From: CAZADA01 sp964636945
GTDB taxonomy: Bacteria; Pseudomonadota; Alphaproteobacteria; Caulobacterales; Maricaulaceae
DNA length: 64,000 nt
Assembly: GCA_964636945.1 (NCBI GenBank)
Contig: CAZWVH010000001.1
Span: forward strand, 18,689 to 82,688
Direction of reading: 5' to 3'
This document shows, one piece after another, positions 46,461 through 55,889 of this stretch. Both the position numbers and the translations under genes were made by a program. Position 1 is the first letter of the stretch. Each line of letters opens with the position of its first letter. The notes beneath the pieces are model-generated. The model was not told the DNA's origin. It saw only the letters and a list, made by a program, of their open reading frames with translations, and made no database searches.

Positions 46461-47345
46461 TCAGGTCGCGAGCTGGCATAGATCGCAGTAGAAAGTGGAC
46501 CGGTTTGAATGCACCTGGCGAACGATCACTCCCGAACAGCCTGCCCGCCGGCAAGGGGCGCCTTCCCGCCCATAAACGGCGAACGCGTGCTGAAAATATC
46601 CCATTGCGCCATTGGCTTGTGCATGATCGCGCAGTGATGACCCGCCCGCAGCAATGGCTTCCGTTAAGACGTCCTTGATGGCGGCGACCAACGCAACGAC
46701 CTGGCCATCGACGAGTTCGCGAGATAGCGAGGCGGGATGAATTTGGGCGCGATGGAGCGCTTCGCACACATAAATGTTACCGAGCCCGGCCACCACGCGT
46801 TGGTCGAGCAGCGCGGCCTTGATCGGCGCCGTCTTGCGCGCCAGCACCTCGCCGAGTCCAGCCGGCGAGAATGCGTTGGACAAAGGCTCGGGGCCAAGGA
46901 CTGCAAGGTGCTTGCACGTTTCAAGCGATCCGAGGCTAACCAAATCCATATAGCCGAAACGGCGCGGGTCGTTGAACGTCACCACCGCCCCGCCCTGCAT
47001 GGCGAACACGACGTGATCGTGCTTGGGATCGGTCAGCCGGGCGTGGGCGAACCCGTCTTGATTCAGTGCTCTGAGAGGTTTTTGCGTTTCGTCGTCAGCG
47101 ATGGTGAACCGGCCCGACATGCCCAGATGCATGATCAGCGCCTCTCCAGTATCCAACGGCGCAATCAGATATTTCGCCCGCCGGTCCAAGCGCTCGATCC
47201 GCGCCCCCGTTAGCCGTTCAGCGAACCGGTCGGGAAACGGGAACCGCAAATCCGGCCGGCGCGCTTGAGCAACAACAATCTGCTGACCGTCCATCACCGG
47301 GGCGAGGCCGCGGCGCACGGTTTCCACTTCAGGCAGTTCAGGCAT
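46461..47345 (-). CDS. mutM: Formamidopyrimidine-DNA glycosylase
   Basis: MutM removes 8-oxoguanine and ring-opened purines. The 294-residue product begins MPELPEVETVRRG, in which the processed N-terminal Pro is the catalytic base, and has the helix-two-turn-helix GLGNIYVCEALHRAQIHP and a C-terminal zinc finger with CRRAGC and CDLC. It diverges from ubiE across about 105 bp. Confidence 0.96.
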   Translation of the reverse strand: MPELPEVETVRRGLAPVMDGQQIVVAQARRPDLRFPFPDRFAERLTGARIERLDRRAKYLIAPLDTGEALIMHLGMSGRFTIADDETQKPLRALNQDGFAHARLTDPKHDHVVFAMQGGAVVTFNDPRRFGYMDLVSLGSLETCKHLAVLGPEPLSNAFSPAGLGEVLARKTAPIKAALLDQRVVAGLGNIYVCEALHRAQIHPASLSRELVDGQVVALVAAIKDVLTEAIAAGGSSLRDHAQANGAMGYFQHAFAVYGREGAPCRRAGCSGVIVRQVHSNRSTFYCDLCQLAT

Positions 47346-47450
47346 GGTCAACAAAGTTGGATTAGTGGGAGCTGACTTTTGTCAGCATAGTGAACGGCTC
47401 CACCGCCAAACGCCATGGGCAGAGAAGCCGTCAAACGGTAAGTATAGTCC

Positions 47451-48218
47451 ATGACCCATGATTCAGACACCACCTCCTTCGGCTTCCGCAATGTCAAACG
47501 TGAGGACAAAGCCCCACTGGTGCGCGGCGTGTTCGACCGCGTGGCCAGCCGCTATGACCTGATGAACGATTTGATGTCGCTGGGCGTGCATCGGGTGTGG
47601 AAGGACATGACCATTGTGCGAGCCAACCCGCAGCCTGGCGAGCATTTGGTGGATGTGGCCGGCGGCACCGGCGATTTGGCGCGCGCCTGGGTCAGACGCG
47701 GCTGGAAGGTGGCCGAGCGTCGCGGCGGGCCGGTGGCGACAGCGACCGTGGCGGATATCAATGTGGAAATGCTGCGCGCCGGCCAGGCCAAAAACCGCCC
47801 TGAGGACTCGCACATTCAATGGCTGGCGGGCAATGCGGAGCGCCTGCCTCTGCCCGACGCGTGCGCCCACTGTGTGACCATCGCGTTTGGGATTCGTAAT
47901 GTCACGGATCGCGCAGCGGCCTTGGGCGAGATGAAGCGGATCATCAAGCCGGGCGGGCGGTTTTTGTGCCTGGAATTTTCACGGCCCACATCCGATGGGC
48001 TGCAACGGCTTTACGACGCTTGGTCCTTCAACGCCATCCCGCGCATCGGCCAAGCCGTGGCGGGCGACCGGGAAAGTTATGAGTATCTGGTCGAATCCAT
48101 CCGCAAATTCCCCACCCAAGCCGACTTTGCAGACGAAGTGACCGCCGCCGGTTTCAAACGCGTGACGGTAAGCAATTTCTCCGGCGGCGTCGCAGCCCTG
48201 CACATGGGGTGGGGGTGA
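47451..48218 (+). CDS. ubiE: Ubiquinone/menaquinone C-methyltransferase
   Basis: UbiE performs the C-methylation in ubiquinone synthesis with S-adenosylmethionine. The 255-residue product has the SAM motif LVDVAGGTGDLARAW near residue 70, the UbiE signature VFDRVASRYDLMNDLMSLG and the late CVTIAFGIRNVTDR. It ends where accessory genes begin, about 2.6 kb before ubiB. Confidence 0.96.
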   Translation: MTHDSDTTSFGFRNVKREDKAPLVRGVFDRVASRYDLMNDLMSLGVHRVWKDMTIVRANPQPGEHLVDVAGGTGDLARAWVRRGWKVAERRGGPVATATVADINVEMLRAGQAKNRPEDSHIQWLAGNAERLPLPDACAHCVTIAFGIRNVTDRAAALGEMKRIIKPGGRFLCLEFSRPTSDGLQRLYDAWSFNAIPRIGQAVAGDRESYEYLVESIRKFPTQADFADEVTAAGFKRVTVSNFSGGVAALHMGWG

Positions 48219-48243
48219 CCGTCCGGGGTCTTTCATCGACTGT

Positions 48244-48418
48244 TTAATCCGTCAACTCACCGTGGCGCGCAGCGAGATCGGCGGGACCCATAACCCTCTG
48301 AAAATCAATCGTAAACGCCGCATGGACCCACTGATCGACCTCACGGTCGCCAGTGGGATGACGGATCGTATGTACTTGATGGGCTTCGCTTGTTTCGCGT
48401 CGTAGCCTGCAAAAAAGC
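48244..48418 (-). pseudogene. Possible remnant of a DUF5615 PIN-like toxin
   Basis: Downstream of the DUF433 gene a minus-strand frame reads EAHQVHTIRHPTGDREVDQW, then DFQRVMGPADLAARHG, which resembles the DUF5615 PIN-like toxin partner of DUF433 but lacks a start and the acidic residues before it. The identification is weak and based on remembered family features. It would leave the DUF433 gene without its toxin. Confidence 0.35.
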
Positions 48419-48604
48419 TCAGTGAGCCGCGAACGCCAAGGCTGCGCGCACTCCTTCCTTGGTGGCGGTGGGGAAGGCGTCGACATATTCGTCGATTGTC
48501 ATCCCGCCAGCGAGGTTCTCGAGGACGTGCGCAACAGTTAGCCGCGTCCCCTCAATGCATGGCTTTCCGCCCATTAGTAGGGAATCTTCAATAATTTGAA
48601 CCAT
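48419..48604 (-). CDS. DUF433 antitoxin-like protein
   Basis: The 61-residue product, MVQIIEDSLLMGGKPCIEGTRLTV..., is a clear DUF433 domain (GGKPCIEGTRLTVAHVLENL and DEYVDAFPTATKEGVRAALAFAA), a small winged-helix-like family often in type II toxin-antitoxin pairs with PIN-like toxins. No intact toxin follows. It is the first accessory gene after ubiE. Confidence 0.85.
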   Translation of the reverse strand: MVQIIEDSLLMGGKPCIEGTRLTVAHVLENLAGGMTIDEYVDAFPTATKEGVRAALAFAAH

Positions 48605-48703
48605 CAACGGAGCATACTATCGCACGGCACGGCCGTCATCAGAGAAGTTATGGGCGTTGCCGCCTTTTCGCCGTGACGACCGACTACTGAACGGATTGCG
48701 ACC

Positions 48704-49903
48704 TTAATCCTCATTAGCCTCCATCGCATCCATCCGCAGCATCCGACCCTGCTCACCATCGGTGAGGATATAGATTTTACCATCAGGGCCTTGGCGCACG
48801 TCCCGCACGCGCTCGCCAACGGGTATGCGGCTTTCGGTCGGGCGCGGATCGGCGCTCACGTCGATGACGCGCACATCTTGGGTGATCAACCCGCCTGACA
48901 ACGCTCGGCCGTCCCAATCGGCAAATTCCTCACCGCGATAGATCGCCAAGCCAGACGGCGCGTGGGTATCCAGCCACACCACAGCAGGATCGCGCATATC
49001 CGGATCGGTCGTGCGATCGGAAATCAGGGACCCGTCGCGATAGTTGCGCGCATAGGTCACCGCCGGCCAACCATAATTGACGCCGGCCTCAATGCGATTG
49101 AGTTCATCGCCGGCGGCGGCGCCGTGCTCATTGGCCCATAACGCTCCGGTTTGCGGATCTTGGGCCAGGCCTTGGATATTGCGATGGCCGTAGCTGAAGA
49201 TTTCCGGACGCACATTGTCTCGACCGGCGAAGGGATTGTCGTCGGGAACAGAGCCGTCAGCATTCAAGCGAATGACTTTGCCAAACACGGTATCCAATTG
49301 CTGGGCTTGGCGGCGGATTTCCTCGCCCTCGAACATGATGGGCGGATTGCCGCCATCGCCGATGGAGGCGAGAAACGTCCCGTCATCAAGAAACTCAATG
49401 CGCGAGCCGAAGTGTTGGCCACTGCCCTTCGCATCCGGGTTTTCGTACAGGACCTCGAAATCCTCCAACGTGTCGCCAGAGAGACGAGCGCGCGCGATCG
49501 TGGTTCGGTTCGCCTCCTCATCGCCTGCGGAATAGCTGAAATAGAGGTAAGGCGTGTTCTCGAAATCTGGGTGGGCAACCACGTCCATCAGGCCGCCCTG
49601 TCCGCGGGTAATGCCGCCATCACCGCCCGAGGTCACCCCGGCAGGAAAGGCAATAGCCGTATCGACCAAAGCGCCGTCACGGACAATGCGCAGCTGACCG
49701 GGCCGCTCGCTAATCACCGCATCGCCGTTGGGCAACCATGTGACGGACCATGGATAGCTTAGGTTTTCCGCTACGGGGGTTAAGGTAAACCCAGTTTCTT
49801 CGGCAATGCGTCCCCGGGAAATCCTAGTTTGTGCGCCTGCGGGAATGGCCGTCGAGGCGGTGAAGGCAACGGCGATTGCGGCGACAGTGACAAAGCGAAC
49901 CAT
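48704..49903 (-). CDS. Secreted PQQ-dependent sugar dehydrogenase (Gdh-B type)
   Basis: The 399-residue product has a signal peptide (cleavage near AGAQT) and the six-blade beta-propeller of soluble glucose/sorbosone dehydrogenases, with NLSYPWSVTWLPNGDAVISERPGQLRIV, GQGGLMDVVAHPDF, and YGHRNIQGLAQDPQTGALWANEHGA. It would oxidise aldose sugars in the periplasm using PQQ. No PQQ synthesis gene is in the window. Confidence 0.92.
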   Translation of the reverse strand: MVRFVTVAAIAVAFTASTAIPAGAQTRISRGRIAEETGFTLTPVAENLSYPWSVTWLPNGDAVISERPGQLRIVRDGALVDTAIAFPAGVTSGGDGGITRGQGGLMDVVAHPDFENTPYLYFSYSAGDEEANRTTIARARLSGDTLEDFEVLYENPDAKGSGQHFGSRIEFLDDGTFLASIGDGGNPPIMFEGEEIRRQAQQLDTVFGKVIRLNADGSVPDDNPFAGRDNVRPEIFSYGHRNIQGLAQDPQTGALWANEHGAAAGDELNRIEAGVNYGWPAVTYARNYRDGSLISDRTTDPDMRDPAVVWLDTHAPSGLAIYRGEEFADWDGRALSGGLITQDVRVIDVSADPRPTESRIPVGERVRDVRQGPDGKIYILTDGEQGRMLRMDAMEANED

Positions 49904-50111
49904 GGATTTCCCTCCTGCAAAATTTTCAGCGTGTCGAATGCCTAAGATACGTAGTGGAAGATGGGCGCTTGTTGGCCTCAGACAAACCCAAATTGCTCCA
50001 GAAATTCAGAATTGCTGAGAATACCGGCAACGATGTCAAAATCCGCCCCCCTCGCGCGTCATGGGGACATGGGCGATGATGGTCGTCGCCCCAAGGATGG
50101 AGGACACCACA

Positions 50112-50754
50112 ATGCAAACCTGCATGTTGATCTATGAGACCGGCGCGGACTTTGTGAATCGCACAGCGCCGCACACGCCGGCGGGCAAAGTCTATTGGGA
50201 TGAGTGGAGCGCATATAGCCAGGCCTTAGGCAAAATCGTTGTCGGCGGTGCTGCGCTGAAAGGACCGGAAACCGCCGCTCTCTGAGCAAGATACCACGCT
50301 GTGGAGCTTTCAGCTCATCGCGCGAGCCGAGCATGTTTTGCGAAACGGCCTTGTCGCGTCCGAAGGCGCCAGCCTCGGTCGCTATTGCCTTGAAGCGGCG
50401 ATCCAATCCGCGCATGCCAGACGCGCCTTTCACGGTGAGGCCGATTGGCCAGCCATTGTTCAGCTTTACGATGCGCTTTTGCAGGTGACACCCGCACTTG
50501 GCGCCGCAGTGGGGCGAGCGGCTGCGGTCTGTTCCGCCTGTGGTCCGGCAGATGCGCTGATCGCGCTGGATACGCTGGAAGCCGCCCATTCTGACACCGT
50601 ATCCAACTATCAGCCCTATTGGGCCGTGCGCGCGCACGTTTTGTCAGAGTTGGGCGATGCAAGCGCGATGGCGTGTTATCACCGCGCCATCGGACTGAGC
50701 GAAGACGCGGCGGTCCGCGCCTATCTTCAAACGCGCCTCAATACCTGCACATGA
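50112..50754 (+). pseudogene. Fused remnant of a YCII-domain protein and an ECF42 sigma factor
   Basis: The first 57 residues from the ATG at 50112 (MQTCMLIYETGADFVNRTAP, ..., GGAALKGPETAAL) match the N-terminal half of YCII/DGPF proteins and stop at TGA. From 50278 a second frame reads LSEQDTTLWSFQLIARAEHV and ends at 50754; it matches the C-terminal part of ECF42 (SigJ-like) sigma factors. The two halves normally sit in adjacent complete genes. Here one deletion seems to have removed the end of the first and the sigma-2 and sigma-4 parts of the second, leaving nothing that could act in transcription. Confidence 0.7.
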
Positions 50755-50825
50755 GGCCCATTAGCCGCAGTCAATTCTGCATCTCTTAACGATACATGCG
50801 AACATCTCAGGCTATGTGACCCGCT

Positions 50826-52382
50826 ATGATGGGTTATCTCTCCAGCCTGGGGTCGTTATTGCGCGCAGCATGGGTGCTCACGCGCCACGATGCATTATTG
50901 CCCAAAGAGTATCAGTCGCTGCTTCCGGCCCCGGTGCGCTGGCTGGGTCAGCTGGGCCGGTTGGTGGCCGATCCGCACCGTCAGTCCAATCCCGGCGTTC
51001 GTTTGGCGCGCGCTCTGGAAAAGCTTGGTCCCGCCTACGTCAAGTTGGGCCAGTTTCTGGCGACGCGTGGGGATATTCTCGATCCTGACTTCGTCGACGG
51101 CTTATCCACACTGAAAGACAAGGCCGAACCCTTTCCCGTTTCCACGGCGCGCAAAGTGCTGGAAGGTGAATTTGGCGATCAGGCCAAAGTGTTGTTTCCC
51201 CATTTGAGCGCGGCTGTGGCAGCCGCATCAATCGCTCAAGTGCACAAACTCCCCATTGATGGAGGCGCACCGCTCGCAATCAAGGTCTTACGCCCAGGGG
51301 TGGAGGCCAAAGTTGCGCGGGATCTCAAGGCGTTTCGGCTGGCGGCAGGGGCGATTGAGCGACTAATCCCCGCATCGCTTCGCCTGCGTCCCCGGGCATT
51401 TGTCGAGACAGTGGCGCGCGCGCTGACCCTGGAGACGGATCTGCGTTTGGAGGCCGCCAGCGCGGGCGAGATGGCGGAAATCGCTAAGGACATTGACAAC
51501 TTTGTCGTGCCCAAGGTGGACTGGAGTCGCACGGAGAGGCGTGTGCTGGCCATTCAATGGATTGATGGCGCGCCACTGTCTGATCCCCTACGACTCAACG
51601 CGCTTGGGGTCGATCAAAAGGCCCTGGCAGTGACAGCGATCCGGGCATTTTTGCATAGCGCCTTGAACCAGGGCGTCTTTCACGCCGACATGCATGAGGG
51701 CAACTTGTTCGCCAATGCGAAAGGCGACCTCGTTGCCATCGATTTTGGCATTATCGGCCGCATTGGCGCCGCCGAACGGCGATACTTGGCGGAGATCTTA
51801 TACGGCTTCATCACGCGCAATTATCAGCGTATCGCCGAGGTGCACTTCGAGGCCGGCTATGTGCCTGCACACCACAATGTGGCCGATTTCGCGTCGGCTT
51901 TGCGCGCGGTGGGCGAACCGATCTGGGGCAAGCGGTCCAGTGATGTGTCTATGGGGCGGTTGCTGCTGCAATTGTTTGAGATCACCGATCTGTTTGACAT
52001 GGCGCTGCGCCCCGAATTGGTATTGCTACAGAAAACGATGGTGCAGGTTGAAGGCGTGGCGCGCGGCCTAGACCCAAACTTTGACATGTGGGCAGCCGCA
52101 AGTCCCGTTGTGGAGACGTGGGTCACCCGCGAGCTTGGACCCATTGGACTCGCCAAAAGTGTGTCCGGCGATTTGTCCCGGCTTCGCCGCGCCGCCGAAC
52201 GATTGCCTGAAGTCGTTGACGCCTTGGCGGCGTTGAGCGGCAATTCACCAATGGCGGGATTGTCGCTGAGTGATGACACCATTGCACGTCTCATGACCGC
52301 ACGAATGCGCGCAACACGCTTGCGGTTTTGGGGGCTTTGGGCGCTCGCGCTGATCGCTGTGATCGGCCTCGCGTGGCGATAA
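50826..52382 (+). CDS. ubiB: UbiB/ABC1 kinase-like ubiquinone biosynthesis protein
   Basis: UbiB is an atypical kinase-like ATPase that helps ubiquinone intermediates reach the Ubi complex. The 518-residue protein has the KxGQ motif in YVKLGQFLATRGDIL, the HADMHEGNLF region and DFGIIGRIG, and two C-terminal hydrophobic segments (about residues 495-517). It lies between the YCII/ECF remnant and a toxin-antitoxin pair. Confidence 0.95.
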   Translation: MMGYLSSLGSLLRAAWVLTRHDALLPKEYQSLLPAPVRWLGQLGRLVADPHRQSNPGVRLARALEKLGPAYVKLGQFLATRGDILDPDFVDGLSTLKDKAEPFPVSTARKVLEGEFGDQAKVLFPHLSAAVAAASIAQVHKLPIDGGAPLAIKVLRPGVEAKVARDLKAFRLAAGAIERLIPASLRLRPRAFVETVARALTLETDLRLEAASAGEMAEIAKDIDNFVVPKVDWSRTERRVLAIQWIDGAPLSDPLRLNALGVDQKALAVTAIRAFLHSALNQGVFHADMHEGNLFANAKGDLVAIDFGIIGRIGAAERRYLAEILYGFITRNYQRIAEVHFEAGYVPAHHNVADFASALRAVGEPIWGKRSSDVSMGRLLLQLFEITDLFDMALRPELVLLQKTMVQVEGVARGLDPNFDMWAAASPVVETWVTRELGPIGLAKSVSGDLSRLRRAAERLPEVVDALAALSGNSPMAGLSLSDDTIARLMTARMRATRLRFWGLWALALIAVIGLAWR

Positions 52383-52487
52383 TTTCTGTCGCGCCAGGCC
52401 GTTGGTGGTCAATTTTTCTGGAATGACATCGAAATGTTGCAATTTCGCACTTGCACAATACCACCAGCCTCACCTACCGTTGCGACT

Positions 52488-52745
52488 GTGAGCACAAACG
52501 TTATTACTGAGCAAAAAAAGCTCCGTCGCACGGGCAATTCGTCCGGCGTGACCCTGTCCAAAAAGGTGTTGGCGGCGGCCGGCATCTCAGCCGGCGAAGA
52601 AGTCACCGTTGTGGCGACAGCGGGGCGCATTATCATCACACCAGCCGATGGCGCGGCCCAACGCACGCGAGCGGCGGGCCAAGCTGTTCTTGAGCAGTAC
52701 CGTTACGCGTTCGAGCGCCTTGGCCATGAAGGGCGCATGCCATAA
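52488..52745 (+). CDS. AbrB/MazE-like antitoxin
   Basis: About 85 residues: KKLRRTGNSSGVTLSKKVLAAAGI is a SpoVT/AbrB swapped-hairpin DNA-binding motif. GTG at 52488 is the likely start; an ATG-type start 54 bp upstream would add a low-quality leader. It precedes a Doc-type gene by 27 bp and is probably its antitoxin. Confidence 0.82.
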   Translation: MSTNVITEQKKLRRTGNSSGVTLSKKVLAAAGISAGEEVTVVATAGRIIITPADGAAQRTRAAGQAVLEQYRYAFERLGHEGRMP

Positions 52746-52772
52746 GCGCGGGCTGAATTGCGGGGGATTGGG

Positions 52773-53204
52773 ATGCCGGACACATTGACTGATGCTGGAA
52801 ACATCACCTTGCCCGATTACACCGCGCTGGTGGAAACCACCCGGGTGATGCTCCAAGAGTCATCCTCCACCGAACTCAGATTTCGCGATGAAGGATTGTT
52901 TCAAAGCGCTTATGCACGACCGCAAAACCTGTTGGCCTATTCGGACGGCCAGGCTTCGATTTTCGCCGTGGCGGCCGCCTTGGCCCATGGCATCGCCACA
53001 AATCACGCCTTGATTGACGGCAATAAACGCTCTGCCGCGATCGCGTTTGCGGTGACGCTGTTGCTCAATGGCGTGCGCCTGGATGTCTCCCAGCGCGATT
53101 TCGAGGACATGTTTCTCTCGGTGGCCCGCGGCGACGCCAAAGAGCCCGAGTTGGAGCGCTGGGGCGAGGCAAACGCCATGCGCGACCGCCGGTTTGCTGA
53201 TTGA
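52773..53204 (+). CDS. doc: Doc/Fic-family toxin
   Basis: The 143-residue product shows a Fic/Doc core: HALIDGNKRSA (H78 to R86) with catalytic His and the NKR segment, matching the Doc form HxFxxGNKR except that Pro and Phe are Ala and Leu. Doc phosphorylates and inactivates elongation factor Tu. A GGGGG ribosome site precedes the ATG at 52773. Its partner is the AbrB-like gene, not Phd. Confidence 0.85.
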   Translation: MPDTLTDAGNITLPDYTALVETTRVMLQESSSTELRFRDEGLFQSAYARPQNLLAYSDGQASIFAVAAALAHGIATNHALIDGNKRSAAIAFAVTLLLNGVRLDVSQRDFEDMFLSVARGDAKEPELERWGEANAMRDRRFAD

Positions 53205-53228
53205 CCGAGGTCGCGCCCACGGCGTTGT

Positions 53229-54347
53229 CTATTGCTCTAGGGGCTCGCGCCAATCCACATCGCAGCCTTCAGGCGCTTCAGCGCAATCCACGTCGGCCGG
53301 CATGACGCCGTCTAGCGCCTGGCCGAACCAGTCAATGAACGCGACGTCGCCAACCTTGCGCGTGTAGAGGGCGTCGAAGCGCATGATGGTGTGTGTGTCC
53401 CCGCCAGCCTGATAGCTCGCAATGTTTTCAACGCCGGAATTCAACTCCGCCGTGGTTGCGCGCAACGCCTCACCCAAAGTTCCCGGCGCCTCCACCAATG
53501 ACCGGAACATGGTCTGGGAATAGTCGTATTCATTGTCATAACGGGCGAACCGAATGCGCGGCGCGGCGTCGGCCTCACGGCCATAGATCATATAGAAATC
53601 AAGCGCTTGAGCGTCGGCATATGGCTCACGGGCGCGCAACACATCCGAGGCGCCCCACTGATCGAGAATATGTGGCACGATCTCAGACCGATATCCGCCC
53701 GAACCGCCGGCAAATTGCACAATGTCGGCCTCTGGGAAACGGTCGGCCATCTCCCCGGCATAAAACGGCGAGGCCAGGGCTCCCGCGCTGCCGCCGGCCA
53801 CAACAATCTGGTCGGGAGATTGGTTCTGTTCGATCCAGTCAAACACGGCGCGCACATTTGTTGCGCCCTTGTGATGAATTTCAAACTCACGGCCATCTTC
53901 GCTTGTGTATGTGCGCACGGCGTCGCCCAAATGCACATCGCCAGTGCAATACGGCGCGAACACTAAGGTCCAGTCACCCACAGGATTGTCCGGATTAGCA
54001 AGATTAAACGCGCCGCCATGGGTGCGTGGGTCATTGTGGGGGATGTCAGCGCGCGGCGCATAAGTAGGTTGTCCGCCTTCAACATCGCACGTGCCCGCCG
54101 TCCAACAGGCGCCGCCGCCATTGAGGAACACAAACAGCTTATCCTCGCGGCCGGGCTTCACTGAGAAATGATAGGGGCTGCCATCAGAACAGAGGGTTTC
54201 GTCACCTGTCACAATCGTCTGCCATGGATCGCCTTCCGGTTCGCTTGCTGGCTGGGCGGCCTGATCAGCAGCAACACAGCCCGCACTGAGTGCGACCGCG
54301 CCCATCATCAGCGCGCGCAGCGTGCGTCTCTGTCTACTTTTGTGCAT
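53229..54347 (-). CDS. Pectin-acetylesterase-family lipoprotein
   Basis: The 372-residue product begins with a lipoprotein signal (LSAGC) and an SGNH/alpha-beta-like esterase of the pectinacetylesterase/Notum family: LNGGGACWTAGTC, GGSAGALASPFY with the nucleophile Ser, and THTIMRFDALY near the C-terminus. It would de-acetylate or hydrolyse polysaccharide or lipid esters at the cell surface. It is divergent from the GntP gene. Confidence 0.87.
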   Translation of the reverse strand: MHKSRQRRTLRALMMGAVALSAGCVAADQAAQPASEPEGDPWQTIVTGDETLCSDGSPYHFSVKPGREDKLFVFLNGGGACWTAGTCDVEGGQPTYAPRADIPHNDPRTHGGAFNLANPDNPVGDWTLVFAPYCTGDVHLGDAVRTYTSEDGREFEIHHKGATNVRAVFDWIEQNQSPDQIVVAGGSAGALASPFYAGEMADRFPEADIVQFAGGSGGYRSEIVPHILDQWGASDVLRAREPYADAQALDFYMIYGREADAAPRIRFARYDNEYDYSQTMFRSLVEAPGTLGEALRATTAELNSGVENIASYQAGGDTHTIMRFDALYTRKVGDVAFIDWFGQALDGVMPADVDCAEAPEGCDVDWREPLEQ

Positions 54348-54507
54348 GACAATATCCCCCTTAGATCAATGAGACCAAACGACATCACGGTCCAGTTGTG
54401 GTGTGTAGGCCATGAGAATGCGGCTTGACCAGGGCGATCAGCTTGTAGGTCTTGACCCCCCGATGGTTCCCGCCAATCCTCGGCGACGACATAGAGGGGA
54501 CACAACC

Positions 54508-55884
54508 ATGATTAGCGCCATCGGCCTTGTTGCGGGCCTTGCTTTGCTCATTTGGCTGACCATGCGCGGCGTGAATATCCTCATTGCCGCGCCGGCCTGC
54601 GCATTGTTGGTGGCCGTTTCAGCTGGAATGCCGGTGATGCCGCCCTTCGTACAAGAGGGCGAATCCGACTTCGCCACCACGTATATGGCTGGATTTACTG
54701 GCTTTTTCGCTGATTGGTTCTTGATGTTCCTGCTCGGCGCCATTTTCGGCAAATTGATGGAGGAGACCGGCGCTGCTGAATCCGTGGCGCACAAAATTGT
54801 TGACTGGTTTGGTCCCCAACACGCCGTATTGGCCGTGGTGGCCGCCTGCGCGGTGCTGACCTATGGCGGTGTGTCGGTATTCATCGTGGCGTTTGGCGTT
54901 TATCCCATGGCCGTGGGCTTGTTCCGCCAAGCGGACTTGCCGCGGCGGTTCATCCCCGCTGCGCTGACATTTGGGTCTGTGACCTTCACCATGACATCCG
55001 CCGGCTCTCCGGAGATCCAAAACATCATCCCTGTGGAGTATCTCAACACCACGCCGCTCGCGGGTTGGGAAGTGAGCATTCCGGTGGCGATTTTCATGGC
55101 GGTGGCCGGACATTTTTGGCTCAGGCGTATGGTCAATCGCGCTGTGGCCGCGGGCGAACGATTTCATGCGCGCGACGGTGATCGCGAACCGCGCGATGTC
55201 AGCACCCTGCCCAATTTTTGGCTTTCGCTCGCGCCGCTCGTGGTTGTTCTTGGCGTGTTTGTCGCGACGTCCGGCGTGATCATGCAGGTCATCCCGCAAG
55301 ATCCTGAAACGCTGGCTAATACTCCCGCCATCCTAAATCTGGACAAGTGGTCTCTGGTTTTGGCGTTGGGCGCGGGATGCGCGGCGGCAATTCTTGTGGG
55401 GGGCGTGCAACGGCTGAAAGATGCGCCGCTTGCCTTTTCTGACGGGTCAATTAACGCGGTAATCGCCACCGCCAATACCTGCGCCGTTGTGGGTTTCGGC
55501 GCCATTGCCCGTGAAACGCCAGCCTTTCAGCAGGCGCTGCAGGCCGTGTTGTCGATCCCCGGCAGTCCGCTCATCGGCGCCGCCATTGCGGTGACCGTGA
55601 TCGCCGGCCTGACCGGTTCGGCCTCGGGCGGCCAGACCATTGCTCTGCCGCTGGTCGCGCCGCACTACACAGGCATGGGCGTTGATCCCGGCGAGCTACA
55701 CCGGGTGGTGGCAATTTCCTCCGGCGCACTCGATAGCCTGCCGCATAACGGTTATGTGGTCACAACAATTCGCAGCATTTGCGGGGAAACCCACCACGAC
55801 GCCTATGGCGCTGTGGGGCGCCTGACCGTGGTGGTGCCCATACTCGGTGTTGTGCTTGCGGTCGTGCTGTTTGCGTTGTTTTAG
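54508..55884 (+). CDS. GntP-family permease
   Basis: The 458-residue product (ATG 54508 after AGAGGGG) has about 12 transmembrane helices and family features such as FAVSIFILGAIFGKLMEETGA-like FLLGAIFGKLMEETGAAES, TFTMTSAGSPEIQNIIP and GLTGSASGGQTIALPL. GntP permeases move gluconate or small organic acids with H+. Its partner metabolic genes are not in the window, though the PQQ sugar dehydrogenase 5 kb away could supply a sugar acid. Confidence 0.9.
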   Translation: MISAIGLVAGLALLIWLTMRGVNILIAAPACALLVAVSAGMPVMPPFVQEGESDFATTYMAGFTGFFADWFLMFLLGAIFGKLMEETGAAESVAHKIVDWFGPQHAVLAVVAACAVLTYGGVSVFIVAFGVYPMAVGLFRQADLPRRFIPAALTFGSVTFTMTSAGSPEIQNIIPVEYLNTTPLAGWEVSIPVAIFMAVAGHFWLRRMVNRAVAAGERFHARDGDREPRDVSTLPNFWLSLAPLVVVLGVFVATSGVIMQVIPQDPETLANTPAILNLDKWSLVLALGAGCAAAILVGGVQRLKDAPLAFSDGSINAVIATANTCAVVGFGAIARETPAFQQALQAVLSIPGSPLIGAAIAVTVIAGLTGSASGGQTIALPLVAPHYTGMGVDPGELHRVVAISSGALDSLPHNGYVVTTIRSICGETHHDAYGAVGRLTVVVPILGVVLAVVLFALF

Positions 55885-55889
55885 CGCCA

